A DNA stretch of 64,000 nucleotides from Pseudomonas sp. HR96 (lineage in GTDB: Bacteria; Pseudomonadota; Gammaproteobacteria; Pseudomonadales; Pseudomonadaceae). Below, piece by piece: positions 36,191-45,201 of this stretch. How positions within the stretch are numbered: position 1 is the stretch's first letter; each line of letters begins with the position of its first letter. The notes under the pieces were generated by a model, which saw only the letters and a list, made by a program, of their open reading frames with translations, was not told the DNA's origin and made no database searches. The position numbers and the translations under genes were made by a program. Where the stretch lies: NCBI RefSeq assembly GCF_034059295.1, contig NZ_CP139141.1, forward strand, positions 1,781,001 through 1,845,000, given 5' to 3'.

Positions 36191-39100
36191 ATGCTCGACC
36201 ACGATGAGTTCCCTCAATTTGCTCGAAAATCTCAGGCGGTCGAGATTGACGGTGTCGGCGACTCAGGCACGAGCAGCGCGGCGTCAGGGTCACAGATACT
36301 GCAGTTCGTCGCCGCCAATGGCGGCCGTTCGCCAGCCCCGTCACCACAGCCGGCTGAGAGCGCCATGCGCGTGCATATCCAGGCCAGCGTCGAGCAGTCC
36401 CTTGGGCAAATGCTGGAGTTCGAGCGTTTTGGCCACAACCGCCTGCTCCCCAAGGCGGTCGACCTCGATGAGCTTAAATCTCGCTTGCGGGCCATGAAAT
36501 GGCGGCCTTTGCAACGCTGGCAGCGCGATGTTCTGCACCTTCTTGAAGCGCCCGCGCTGGCCTTTATCGACAAGTTCAAGCTGTACAGTAAAGGTCGCGG
36601 CCTGCCGGGGGCCAACCTCGATCTCATCAACTTCAAGTTGCGCCTGCTGCAGGAAGGGCTTGATGAAAACAGCGCCGATTACGAACTGTTCAGACAGGCC
36701 AACCTGCTGGCTGAGCACATCGGCGCCACCCTGGATCTGTTTCCGAGCCTGATGTTCTATGCCAATGCACCTTCCTGGCAGGGGCTTGTGCAGAAAACCC
36801 GTGGACGACTGTTTGATGAAGTGCTGCCGGTACCTGCCGAGCGCCCGCCGATCAATCGACCCTTCACGCAGCAATTCAACCAGATCGTCAATTCGGCCCT
36901 CTGGGAAGAACGGGTCAAGCGCGAAGTACGCGGTGGGGAAGTACGGAGTAAGGCCAACAAGCTGCTGACCGGGGTGCGGCTACGCGGCAAATTTGCCGAC
37001 GAGGTCCGCGGCGAGTCTGGCGGTGGCACCGAGCTTGCCGATTACATCCACGACGTCTGTCAGGTACTGCCCGGGGTGCTGGAGGCCATCAAGCGCACCA
37101 GCAAGGTGTTGCTGCCGTCCCATGTCGATCCCGCGCCGCTGGCCGACTCGGCCCAGGGATTCTTCGCCAGAGCCGTAGACAGAGAGAGTGACCTGAACAA
37201 GAAACTGGACGCTCCAGCGGACATCATTCCCAAGGGCCTCAAGCCGCAGATGAGCGGGTTGACCCTGGCCACTACCGCCGAAAGTGCCTTCCTGAGCGTC
37301 AAGAACACCCTGGCGAAGCTTGGCTCCAAAACGGTGAAAACCGCTTATCGGGGTTTGCAGCTGGCCTATGTGGCCAACCCCGCCAGCAACCAGGCCGTGC
37401 TGGCTGCGGGCCTGATATTGCTCGATAGCCTGCAGCAGACGATGCGCGACGTGGGCAGGACAAGAAACGCCGTGCAACCCTTGCGCGACGCCGTGGCATT
37501 GCAGCGCGAGCTGCGCCGCGAAGCCGCGCAGCCGCTCACCCCGGCGTTGGGCGAACGCTTGCAGAGCGATGCCGACGGCTGGCAGCTCAAGGCTCAAGCT
37601 GCGGAGAAAACCCTCCTGGAAGAGCTCGAGAGGCTGACGCCGCTGGCTGTGGACAGTGGCTGGCAGGCCCTGTTGTCGGATATCCGCGACCAGCTGAAAC
37701 AGGCGCCATCCGCTGCACGCAACACCATTGACCGCTTCGACGAAGTCATAAAGGAGCAGGTCAGGAACCTGGCAGCGATCCACAGCGAAGTGCGCGAGCA
37801 GACGCTGCGGCTTGCCAGGCTGGGGATGGCCGGACGTGCCGACTTCGACCTCTACCTGAGATACTGGACACAGCAGCTGCAAGCCAGCAAAAACCAGCTC
37901 AAAAGCGACCTGGTCAAAGCCACGGGGCATTCCGCCGCCAACTTTTCCCGGCATGGCATGCTCAGCCGCGGCTGGGCCGAGGCGGCCGAGGCGGACAAGC
38001 AGCGCTATCTGCAGCAGCTGCCCGAAGCGGATCGCGCCGAAGCGGGCGTCCTCTACCAGCGGCTGTTGCTGGAGGCCCTGGAAGACCACCTGCCGCTGTT
38101 CGCCAAAGAGACGGACCCCAACGGCAAGCGGCTATTGCACCGGCTGCGCACCGAGTTGGGCCATGCCGAGCGGGGCACTACCGTTTACCCGGCGACCATG
38201 GCCGAGATCCTCGCTGGCGTGAAGAGCACCAGCCAGGAGATAAGCCTCTGGTCGCGCAAGCGCCTGGCCACCGGCCTGCTGCTGGGCATCGCCATGGGGA
38301 CGTTTTCACTGGCAAGCCTGGGCTGGAAGGTCACGGCGCGGGTCGTGCTCACCGGCCACAAGTTGGTGTCAGCCGCCCGCACCGCGAGTCAGGGCGTGCG
38401 CGTGGGCCAGGGCAAGGCCAGCGACGAACTGCGCGAATACGCCAAGCACAGCGTCAAGACGGCGGCGGTCAAGCTGGTCGTGTCGATGACGCCCGGGCTG
38501 TCCTCGGCGTTGGGGGTCGCGACCGTGGTATGGGACGCCTACGAGGGGGGGTTGGAAGGCGCGGTCGACAAGATATTGCTGGATATTGCAGAAGGGCTGC
38601 CGATGATGCCCGTTCACGAGGCCCGGGGGTTCGTGACCGACACCGCCTCCGATTGGGCGATCAGGCTCAAGGATCACCTGCAGCAAATGTTGCATGAGGC
38701 GCCGCGTGAGGAGGCCGCAAGCACCGATGCTGCGATCGATGAGCCGGCGGTCGCGGCAAAACTGTCGACATCGCTGAGCACGCATGACGAGCTGTCGCGC
38801 ATCGCCCAGTCGCACGACCCTGCACGAAGTGCATTGGCCAGGCGCCTGCAAGCACAGCTGGGCGACGCCGAGGTGCCGATGTCGCGCTCCAATCAGGGCG
38901 GCACCAGCCTCTACAGCCCCACCCACCACCAGATCGAACTGGCCGCCGACGCGGACGACTGGGTGATGCTGCACGAAATCGCACACAGCCTGACGGCGAA
39001 CAAGTTGCGCTTCGGGCTGCGCAACCCGGATTCGGAACTGGGTAAAACCGCCGCGAGCATTGAGGCGCTGCGCCAGACGGCACTCGCGGCTTACCAGGGC

Positions 39101-42100
39101 TCAGATACCGATACGCGGTATTACCTGAGCACGGCCGAAGAGTTCGTCGCCGGCCTGTACTCCGGCAAGGCTGATTTCATCGAGCACCTGAAAAGTATCG
39201 ATACCGGGGGCGACAGTGTGCTGTCGCTGCTGGTCGATGCCATCTGCTGGTTGTTGGGCATTGCGGCTCAGCAGCAGAGCGCTTTGTTCAAAGCGCTGGG
39301 GTGGGCTGACGAGCTAGTCGGAACTGAGTTGCCCGAGGATGGACAATTCGACGCGATAGAGCCGGGGGAAGACCTGCGCAGTTCGCCACAGGGCGACACC
39401 GCGCCGGGATGGAAAAAAATAGGCACGCTCTACCCTTCCGAGCGACCAATTCCAGCTGGGCAGCATGTGCAACTCAGGTTCGGTTATGAAAACGGTGGAA
39501 ACTGGGTAGTGGTCATCGAGATTCCTGACGGGAAGCGCGGCTGGCCAGCCTGGCTGGACTATCTAACTCATTACCTCAACACTGTCACGCCTTCGAGACC
39601 GAAGCCCTGGACCAACCCAGTGCGGGTCGGCGAGCTGAAAGGGGGCGAGATTGAGACGGCTTCGTCGAGCTCTGCACACGATGTCTTCGTTGTCGGCCAT
39701 TCCACGGCAATTTGGGTGAACTACAGTTTTGTCGATGCCCCAGACGCTCGAAGGGGTGTTAACTTCGCACGAGCAGCGACCCTGCCGCCACAAGCGCCGC
39801 CGGCTGCTATACCTCAGCCTCAAACTGAATCGATTACAGAAGATGGCGGGGCGTTGCCGCCGGCTGCTATACCTCAGCCTCAAACTGAATCGATTACAGA
39901 AGATGGCGGGGCGTTGCCGCCGGCTGCTATACCTCAGCCTCAAACTGAATCGATTACAGAAGATGGCGGGGCGTTGCCGCCGGCTGCTATACCTCAGCCT
40001 CAAACTGAATCGATTACAGAAGGTGGCGGGGCGTTGCCGCCGGCTGCTATACCTCAGCCTCAAACTGAATCGATTACAGCAGATGGCGGGGAGTTGCTGC
40101 CGGCTGCGGAGGATGATGATGATGACGCTATTCCTGCGGGCGCAAGTGCGTTGGACCGGCTGCCCGGTATCCGGCCCATCGGTGCGATGGATAATTCAGA
40201 CATGGACTTTCCCCCCGGTAAAAAGCTGTACTTGAACTTTCGCAAACGCAGTGGGCAAAGATTTTCCATCGTCATCGATATACCCCAAGACGCTCGGAAC
40301 GATGGCGAATGGCAGCGTTATGCTGCCGAATACATCAACGATCGCGAATTGCACCATGGTGCTATCAAGATCGGCAGGGAAGTCGGCAAAGGCTATGTCG
40401 TTCTAGCCGACCTCGGTGCACCGAATACAATCTATGCGGGAAGTGATAGCGATATAGAACACGCCACATGGGGGATCGATAGCAGGGTCCAAGTGCCAGG
40501 CACAGATCTTGATTTTCCCATGCTCGATCGCTACGTTAGAGAAAGCAATAGTATCGCCGAGTGGGTGGCTGAGCGCCAACGGCTGGAAGTATCGAAAGCA
40601 GCGGCATTGGCGCAAGTAGCAGACGATGATCAAAAGCAGTATGTCGCTGCTATCAATCTGCGGCTGCAAGCAATAGCGTATAGAATAGAAACCGCTAACG
40701 CCATGCGCAGTGAATTGCGAGGTCCGGCACAAGCGGAAAATGACCTGATCGAGGGGTTGTCTGCCGAGCCGCCGCCGCAGGTCTCGACGGGCAGTCCAAA
40801 TATTGATGCTGTCGCAAAGGCTAAGTCCGAGCGCAGCAGTGTGTCTAAGAAACTGTTGGCAATCCGTGCCTACCAGAATTACCTGGATAACCATAGCGTG
40901 TTGTACAGTGGTGCAGAGCATGATGCCCGACGCGCAAAGCTGAATACGCTTTACACTACTCTTGCACAGCAGGCGGCCAATATAGATGTGAGCCTGGTTG
41001 CGCTTTATGGACCGGCAGAAACTGAGAAGGCTAACATTGACATCAGGGCGCGCAACAAGTCGCGTTTGCAAATGGGACGACAGGACGCCATCTATCTGCT
41101 TGATTTGAAAACAGAGCTGCACGTCATCCAACTACGCCTTAAAGATGCATGGGATTGGGATCATCGACACAAGGTCAAGCTGAATGCCTGGCAAACCGCT
41201 CCTGTCATGCCCACAGGCAGGTTCACTGCCGCCGACTTCCGTCTACCTCAATCCGAAGGTCGCGCGCTCCTCAAAATGCGCGACGCGGTCGAGGCAGAAA
41301 TCAAAGCGCAGGAAACGAAGATTGTGCAGTTCGCTATTGATAATCCTCAAGAGCCAGAACGCGCTGTGACTGGTGGCATTGCGCCCGCCGAGTCGAAACC
41401 TGCCGGGGGCAATCACGAGCGCGAATATGAGCAAGGCGTCGCGGCTATCATAGGGCGCAGGGATCAGGTGATCGTGCAAGGTGCCTGGGCCAAAAGCATA
41501 TATATATACGAAGCTGACTTGGATAAGAAATTCGAGGTTTCGTATAACGCCAAGGCTGGGCTAGTTGGCAAGGACCCATTGGGCAGAATCGCGCGTATGA
41601 GAATATTCACGCTCAGAGAGATCTTGCTCGGCGAAGCGGATCGTTACGTTTCTGCCACCACCACAATCAGAGATATCGTCCCGGTAGCAGATAGTTCGGA
41701 GCCCATCACTGAAGACCTTTCCGATGCTCTGATCAAGCTATTGATAAGGAGAAATAGGCTCGACGTGGCCAGTGATTTCAGCCACCAGATGGAGGCGGCC
41801 GTCGATAAACTGATCGCGCAGCCCTACCTGCAGGAAACGTTCGCGGCGCAAGTAGTAGGCGCCACCTTGAGAACATTGAAAGATAATCACCAAGTGATTG
41901 GCGCGGGTAAACCGATTTATCAGGATATTTTCAAGGCCTATCTGATGGGATATCTTGAGCCCACTCCTGTCTATGTTCATGGGAAAGCCATCCCTGGCGT
42001 CGTGGCCATAGGCCAAGGTAACTTCAGGATCTTGCTTTCTGTGCAGACGGGCAAGGTCATATTGTTCGATGCGAATGAGAAAAATGTCTTGCTCACTGAC

Positions 42101-42772
42101 TTCCTCAAAGGTCATGTGGCCGCCCTTGATAAAAACACCATTACCGATTCGGCGCTGTCGCCCCGAAAAATCCGTGGTCGGGGTAATCTTGCCATCTGGC
42201 CGAACCAAAATATTAACTTCGGTTCAGGAAGTGAAGTTCTTCACAGCACGCTTCTGCAGGCCTCAGCGGATAGGCTTAAGTCGAATTTGAGCGGGTTGGC
42301 CTATACTCGTGAGGAGGCGGATGACGACCGCTATCGGGATGTAAAGAGGGGCATCGCCGAGGCGTCGCTGGCCCTGCTTACAGTCGCCACTGTTGACGTA
42401 CCTGCAGGGGTCCAGTTTATGCTCGCCCTGTGGGGTACTGCCGCCAGTTCATTGGTAAATATGCAGGTAAATCATGAGGATGCACTAAATTCAGATCGTC
42501 TAAGCGATCTGGAGAAATCCCGAAAAGATGTGCGGGTGGGCAAATTTTTGATGGGGCTTAAATTGGTGGTTCCACATTTCTCGAAAATTAATATGGGCAG
42601 CAAGATGGACACGGCGGTGGCGGGGCTCAGCGAACTGTTGACACAGGGCTCTGAGTTTCTCGCCATCCCTCATTATCACAAGTCAGTGGCTCCCGTGATT
42701 CCCATAGAGAAAATAGTCGAAGCTTCAAGTGCAACTGACGAAGAAGCCAGCAAACCGGCGAATAATGTGTGA
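36191..42772 (+). CDS. Giant putative exotoxin or effector with HExxH zincin motif and internal repeats
   Basis: A 2193-residue single frame. AGGAGG seven bases upstream fixes the ATG at 36191 (MLDHDEFPQFARKSQA). There is no classical signal peptide. Regions: a low-complexity N-terminus; a long mostly helical part (60-690); hydrophobic segments near 693-720 (LATGLLLGIAMGTFSLASLG) and 760-785; a metalloprotease-like HEIAH at 928-932 with a following TAEEFVAG (Glu 983/984) as a candidate third ligand; a beta-rich module (about 1070-1180); five 20-residue Pro/Gln-rich repeats (1203-1302); a DDDDD run; a second copy of the beta-rich module (about 1325-1425); helical stretches; and a C-terminal part (YLMGYLEPTPVYVHGKAIPG near 1920) that recalls dermonecrotic-toxin-like DUF6543 proteins. 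GC falls strongly in the C-terminal half. It stands alone, with no secretion or immunity gene beside it. The toxin role is inferred from architecture. Confidence 0.7.
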   Translation: MLDHDEFPQFARKSQAVEIDGVGDSGTSSAASGSQILQFVAANGGRSPAPSPQPAESAMRVHIQASVEQSLGQMLEFERFGHNRLLPKAVDLDELKSRLRAMKWRPLQRWQRDVLHLLEAPALAFIDKFKLYSKGRGLPGANLDLINFKLRLLQEGLDENSADYELFRQANLLAEHIGATLDLFPSLMFYANAPSWQGLVQKTRGRLFDEVLPVPAERPPINRPFTQQFNQIVNSALWEERVKREVRGGEVRSKANKLLTGVRLRGKFADEVRGESGGGTELADYIHDVCQVLPGVLEAIKRTSKVLLPSHVDPAPLADSAQGFFARAVDRESDLNKKLDAPADIIPKGLKPQMSGLTLATTAESAFLSVKNTLAKLGSKTVKTAYRGLQLAYVANPASNQAVLAAGLILLDSLQQTMRDVGRTRNAVQPLRDAVALQRELRREAAQPLTPALGERLQSDADGWQLKAQAAEKTLLEELERLTPLAVDSGWQALLSDIRDQLKQAPSAARNTIDRFDEVIKEQVRNLAAIHSEVREQTLRLARLGMAGRADFDLYLRYWTQQLQASKNQLKSDLVKATGHSAANFSRHGMLSRGWAEAAEADKQRYLQQLPEADRAEAGVLYQRLLLEALEDHLPLFAKETDPNGKRLLHRLRTELGHAERGTTVYPATMAEILAGVKSTSQEISLWSRKRLATGLLLGIAMGTFSLASLGWKVTARVVLTGHKLVSAARTASQGVRVGQGKASDELREYAKHSVKTAAVKLVVSMTPGLSSALGVATVVWDAYEGGLEGAVDKILLDIAEGLPMMPVHEARGFVTDTASDWAIRLKDHLQQMLHEAPREEAASTDAAIDEPAVAAKLSTSLSTHDELSRIAQSHDPARSALARRLQAQLGDAEVPMSRSNQGGTSLYSPTHHQIELAADADDWVMLHEIAHSLTANKLRFGLRNPDSELGKTAASIEALRQTALAAYQGSDTDTRYYLSTAEEFVAGLYSGKADFIEHLKSIDTGGDSVLSLLVDAICWLLGIAAQQQSALFKALGWADELVGTELPEDGQFDAIEPGEDLRSSPQGDTAPGWKKIGTLYPSERPIPAGQHVQLRFGYENGGNWVVVIEIPDGKRGWPAWLDYLTHYLNTVTPSRPKPWTNPVRVGELKGGEIETASSSSAHDVFVVGHSTAIWVNYSFVDAPDARRGVNFARAATLPPQAPPAAIPQPQTESITEDGGALPPAAIPQPQTESITEDGGALPPAAIPQPQTESITEDGGALPPAAIPQPQTESITEGGGALPPAAIPQPQTESITADGGELLPAAEDDDDDAIPAGASALDRLPGIRPIGAMDNSDMDFPPGKKLYLNFRKRSGQRFSIVIDIPQDARNDGEWQRYAAEYINDRELHHGAIKIGREVGKGYVVLADLGAPNTIYAGSDSDIEHATWGIDSRVQVPGTDLDFPMLDRYVRESNSIAEWVAERQRLEVSKAAALAQVADDDQKQYVAAINLRLQAIAYRIETANAMRSELRGPAQAENDLIEGLSAEPPPQVSTGSPNIDAVAKAKSERSSVSKKLLAIRAYQNYLDNHSVLYSGAEHDARRAKLNTLYTTLAQQAANIDVSLVALYGPAETEKANIDIRARNKSRLQMGRQDAIYLLDLKTELHVIQLRLKDAWDWDHRHKVKLNAWQTAPVMPTGRFTAADFRLPQSEGRALLKMRDAVEAEIKAQETKIVQFAIDNPQEPERAVTGGIAPAESKPAGGNHEREYEQGVAAIIGRRDQVIVQGAWAKSIYIYEADLDKKFEVSYNAKAGLVGKDPLGRIARMRIFTLREILLGEADRYVSATTTIRDIVPVADSSEPITEDLSDALIKLLIRRNRLDVASDFSHQMEAAVDKLIAQPYLQETFAAQVVGATLRTLKDNHQVIGAGKPIYQDIFKAYLMGYLEPTPVYVHGKAIPGVVAIGQGNFRILLSVQTGKVILFDANEKNVLLTDFLKGHVAALDKNTITDSALSPRKIRGRGNLAIWPNQNINFGSGSEVLHSTLLQASADRLKSNLSGLAYTREEADDDRYRDVKRGIAEASLALLTVATVDVPAGVQFMLALWGTAASSLVNMQVNHEDALNSDRLSDLEKSRKDVRVGKFLMGLKLVVPHFSKINMGSKMDTAVAGLSELLTQGSEFLAIPHYHKSVAPVIPIEKIVEASSATDEEASKPANNV
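39797..40096 (+). repeat. Five 60-bp in-frame tandem repeats inside the giant gene
   Basis: Units begin at 39797, 39857, 39917, 39977 and 40037, followed by a partial sixth of about ten bases. Each encodes PPAAIPQPQTESITEDGGAL or a close variant: the fourth has TEGGG, the fifth TADGGELL. The first three units are identical, so copy number is likely to vary. It forms an extended linker between two copies of a beta-rich module. Confidence 0.97.
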
Positions 42773-42890
42773 GGGGCGGGGCAACCCGGCCTTGCAGGCT
42801 TTCGGAGGAGACCGCCGCCTCCCACCTAAGTCTGCCTGGACGAGATCTGCAAGAATGTCTCGTGTGAGAGTGACACGGTGACCCAGCTTC

Positions 42891-44195
42891 TCAGCGCTTG
42901 TGCACCAACCGCCCCGCCGCAAATGTCTCGCTCACCGTCCGGTCATCGCCCAGGGTCATCAGCACGAACAAGGTTTCCTCGAACGCCTTGGACTGCTTGA
43001 TGCGGTACGACAGCAGCGGCGTGGCGTTGTAGTCGAGCACCACGAAATCGGCGTCGGTGCCCGGTTGCAGGGTGCCGATCCGGTCTTCCAGGCGCAGCGC
43101 GCGGGCCCCGCCGAGGGTTGCCAGGTACAGCGACTTGAACGGGCTGAGCTTCTCGCCCTGCAGCTGCATGACCTTATAGGCCTCGTTCAGCGTCTGCAGC
43201 AGCGAGAAGCTGGTGCCGCCGCCGACGTCGGTGCCCAGGCCGACGTTGACCTTGTGCTTCTCGGCCTTGGCCAGGTCGAACAGGCCGCTGCCCAGAAACA
43301 GGTTCGAGGTCGGGCAGAAGGCGATGGCCGAGCCGGTCTCGGCCAGCCGTGCGCATTCCTGGTCACACAGGTGCACGCCGTGGGCCAGTACCGAACGCTC
43401 GCCGAGCAGCTGGTAGTGGTCGTACACGTCCAGGTAGTTCTTGCGCTCGGGGAACAGCGCCTTGACCCATTCCACCTCCTTGAGGTTTTCGCTGATGTGG
43501 GTCTGCATGTACAGGTCGGGGTATTCGCCCAGCAGCTGGCCGGCCAGGGTCAGTTGCTGCTCGGTGCTGGTCGGCGCGAAGCGCGGGGTCACCGCATAGT
43601 GCAACCGGCCCTTGCCGTGCCAGCGCTCGATCAGCGCCTTGCTGTCGGCGTAGCTGGATTCGGCGGTGTCCACCAGGTAGTCGGGGGCGTTGCGGTCCAT
43701 CATCACTTTGCCGGCGATCAGGCGCAGGTCCAGGCGCTCGGCGGCCTCGAACAGGGCATCCACCGACTGCGGGTGCACGCTGGCGAACACCAGTGCGGTG
43801 GTGGTGCCGTTGCGCAGCAGTTCCTTGAGGAAAATCTCGGCCACCTGGTCGGCGTGCGCCTTGTCGGCGAACTGGCTCTCGCAGGGGAAGGTGTAGTTGT
43901 TCAGCCAGTCGAGCAGCTGCTCGCCGTAGGCACCGACCATGCCGGTCTGCGGAAAATGGATGTGCGTGTCGATGAAGCCGGGGGTGATCAGCGAGTCCTG
44001 GTAGTGGAGGATCTCGACTTCGTCGTCGAGCTCGGCGAGCAGAGCCTCGGCCGGGCCGACGGCGACGATCTTGCCGTCGTCGACCACCAGCAGGCCGTCT
44101 TCGAAGTATTCATAGGACGCCTCCACGCCGACCTCGGCCGGGTCGGCGAGGCTGTGCAGGATGGCGGCGCGATAGGCTTTGCGGGTCAGGCTCAT
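42891..44195 (-). CDS. guaD: Guanine deaminase
   Basis: A 434-residue amidohydrolase from the ATG at 44195 (MSLTRKAYRAAILHSLADPA), close to E. coli GuaD (439). Metal ligands are in GFIDTHIHFPQTGMVGAYG near 75 (HxH), HISENLKEVEW near 230 (His and Glu), VLAHGVHLCDQE near 268 and GLGTDVGGGTSFSLLQT near 318 (Asp). It converts guanine to xanthine for XDH. It is 31 bases after xdhC on the same strand. An 89-codon upstream extension runs into xdhC and is rejected. Confidence 0.97.
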   Translation of the reverse strand: MSLTRKAYRAAILHSLADPAEVGVEASYEYFEDGLLVVDDGKIVAVGPAEALLAELDDEVEILHYQDSLITPGFIDTHIHFPQTGMVGAYGEQLLDWLNNYTFPCESQFADKAHADQVAEIFLKELLRNGTTTALVFASVHPQSVDALFEAAERLDLRLIAGKVMMDRNAPDYLVDTAESSYADSKALIERWHGKGRLHYAVTPRFAPTSTEQQLTLAGQLLGEYPDLYMQTHISENLKEVEWVKALFPERKNYLDVYDHYQLLGERSVLAHGVHLCDQECARLAETGSAIAFCPTSNLFLGSGLFDLAKAEKHKVNVGLGTDVGGGTSFSLLQTLNEAYKVMQLQGEKLSPFKSLYLATLGGARALRLEDRIGTLQPGTDADFVVLDYNATPLLSYRIKQSKAFEETLFVLMTLGDDRTVSETFAAGRLVHKR

Positions 44196-44226
44196 GGCAG
44201 TTTCCGGTAAAGATAGGTAGCAAGCA

Positions 44227-45069
44227 TTATTGGACGGCCTGGCTGCGTCGCGACATGGGCAGCAGCTGGGCAACGGACGGGGCGCTCGAAGCACCCGAGC
44301 CGAAGGCGGCGTTGTAGGTGGCGATGATCTCGCCGGCGATCGACACGGCGATCTCGATGGGCAGCTTGCCCTTGACCTCGCCAATGCCCATCGGGCAACG
44401 CATGCGTTGCACCACGGCGGGTTCGAAGCCGCGGTCGCGCAAGCGGTGTTCGAACTTGGCACGCTTGGTTTTCGAGCCGATCAGGCCGAACCAGGTGAAG
44501 TCGTTGCGCTTGAGGATGGCGGCGGTCAGTTCCAGGTCCAGCTGGTGATTGTGGGTCATGACGATGCAGTAGCTGCCGGCGGGCAGGTTATCGACTTCGT
44601 CCACCGGCTCTTCGCTGACGATTCTACTCACTCCGGCCGGAATCAGCGCCGGAAACTCCTGTTCCCGGGAGTCGATCCAGCGCACCCGCACCGGCAGGCT
44701 GGCCAGCAGCGGCACCAGCGCACGGCCGACGTGGCCGGCGCCGAACACGGCGATCTGCGCCTGGGGTTGGCCCATGGGCTCGAACAGCAGCACGGTGGCG
44801 CCGCCGCAGCACTGGCCAAGGCTGGCGCCGAGGCTGAAGCGCTCCAGGTGGGTGTCCTGGCGGCCGCTGGCAAGCATCTCGCGGGCGATGTGCATGGCCT
44901 TGAACTCCAGGTGGCCGCCGCCGATGGTGTCGTACAGGCCGCTGGCGCTGACCACCATCTTCGAGCCGGCGTTGCGCGGCGTGGAGCCTTTCTCTTCGAT
45001 GATGGTGACAAGTACGCAGGCTTCGCCGCGGGTCTGCAGTTCGGCCAGGGCGCTGATCCAGTGGTTCAT
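44227..45069 (-). CDS. xdhC: XdhC, molybdenum-cofactor insertion factor for xanthine dehydrogenase
   Basis: A 280-residue XdhC/CoxI protein. It starts MNHWISALAELQTRGEACVL with the conserved ITIIEEKGSTPRNAG-type block (TIIEEKGSTPRNAGSKMVVS), the CGGATVLLFEP segment near 90 and a Rossmann-like region AQIAVFGAGHVGRALVPLLA near 110. XdhC binds sulfurated Moco and delivers it to XdhB. An AGGA precedes the ATG. It is separated from xdhB by a REP pair, so its expression may differ from that of the structural genes. Confidence 0.95.
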   Translation of the reverse strand: MNHWISALAELQTRGEACVLVTIIEEKGSTPRNAGSKMVVSASGLYDTIGGGHLEFKAMHIAREMLASGRQDTHLERFSLGASLGQCCGGATVLLFEPMGQPQAQIAVFGAGHVGRALVPLLASLPVRVRWIDSREQEFPALIPAGVSRIVSEEPVDEVDNLPAGSYCIVMTHNHQLDLELTAAILKRNDFTWFGLIGSKTKRAKFEHRLRDRGFEPAVVQRMRCPMGIGEVKGKLPIEIAVSIAGEIIATYNAAFGSGASSAPSVAQLLPMSRRSQAVQ

Positions 45070-45130
45070 GGTTGGATTTCCTTTGGTTGGCCTTGGGGGT
45101 TGGCCTCGGGGATTGCCTTGAGGGCCCTGC

Positions 45131-45183
45131 CTGCAGGACCGAGCTTGCGCTCCAGCCCTTCCCGAGCGAGCTCGGTCCTACAG
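45131..45183. repeat. Inverted REP-like pair between xdhB and xdhC
   Basis: CTGCAGGACCGAGCTTGCGC at 45131 and its near-inverse GAGCGAGCTCGGTCCTACAG ending at 45183 form a long stem. The same element occurs singly at 54561-54586. Confidence 0.8.
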
Positions 45184-45201
45184 GATTCCGGGGCCGGCCG
45201 A

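Noticed and set aside
39797..40096. Regular repeats considered as a CRISPR array
   Set aside because: No unique spacers; the units are contiguous, 60 bp long and translated in frame.
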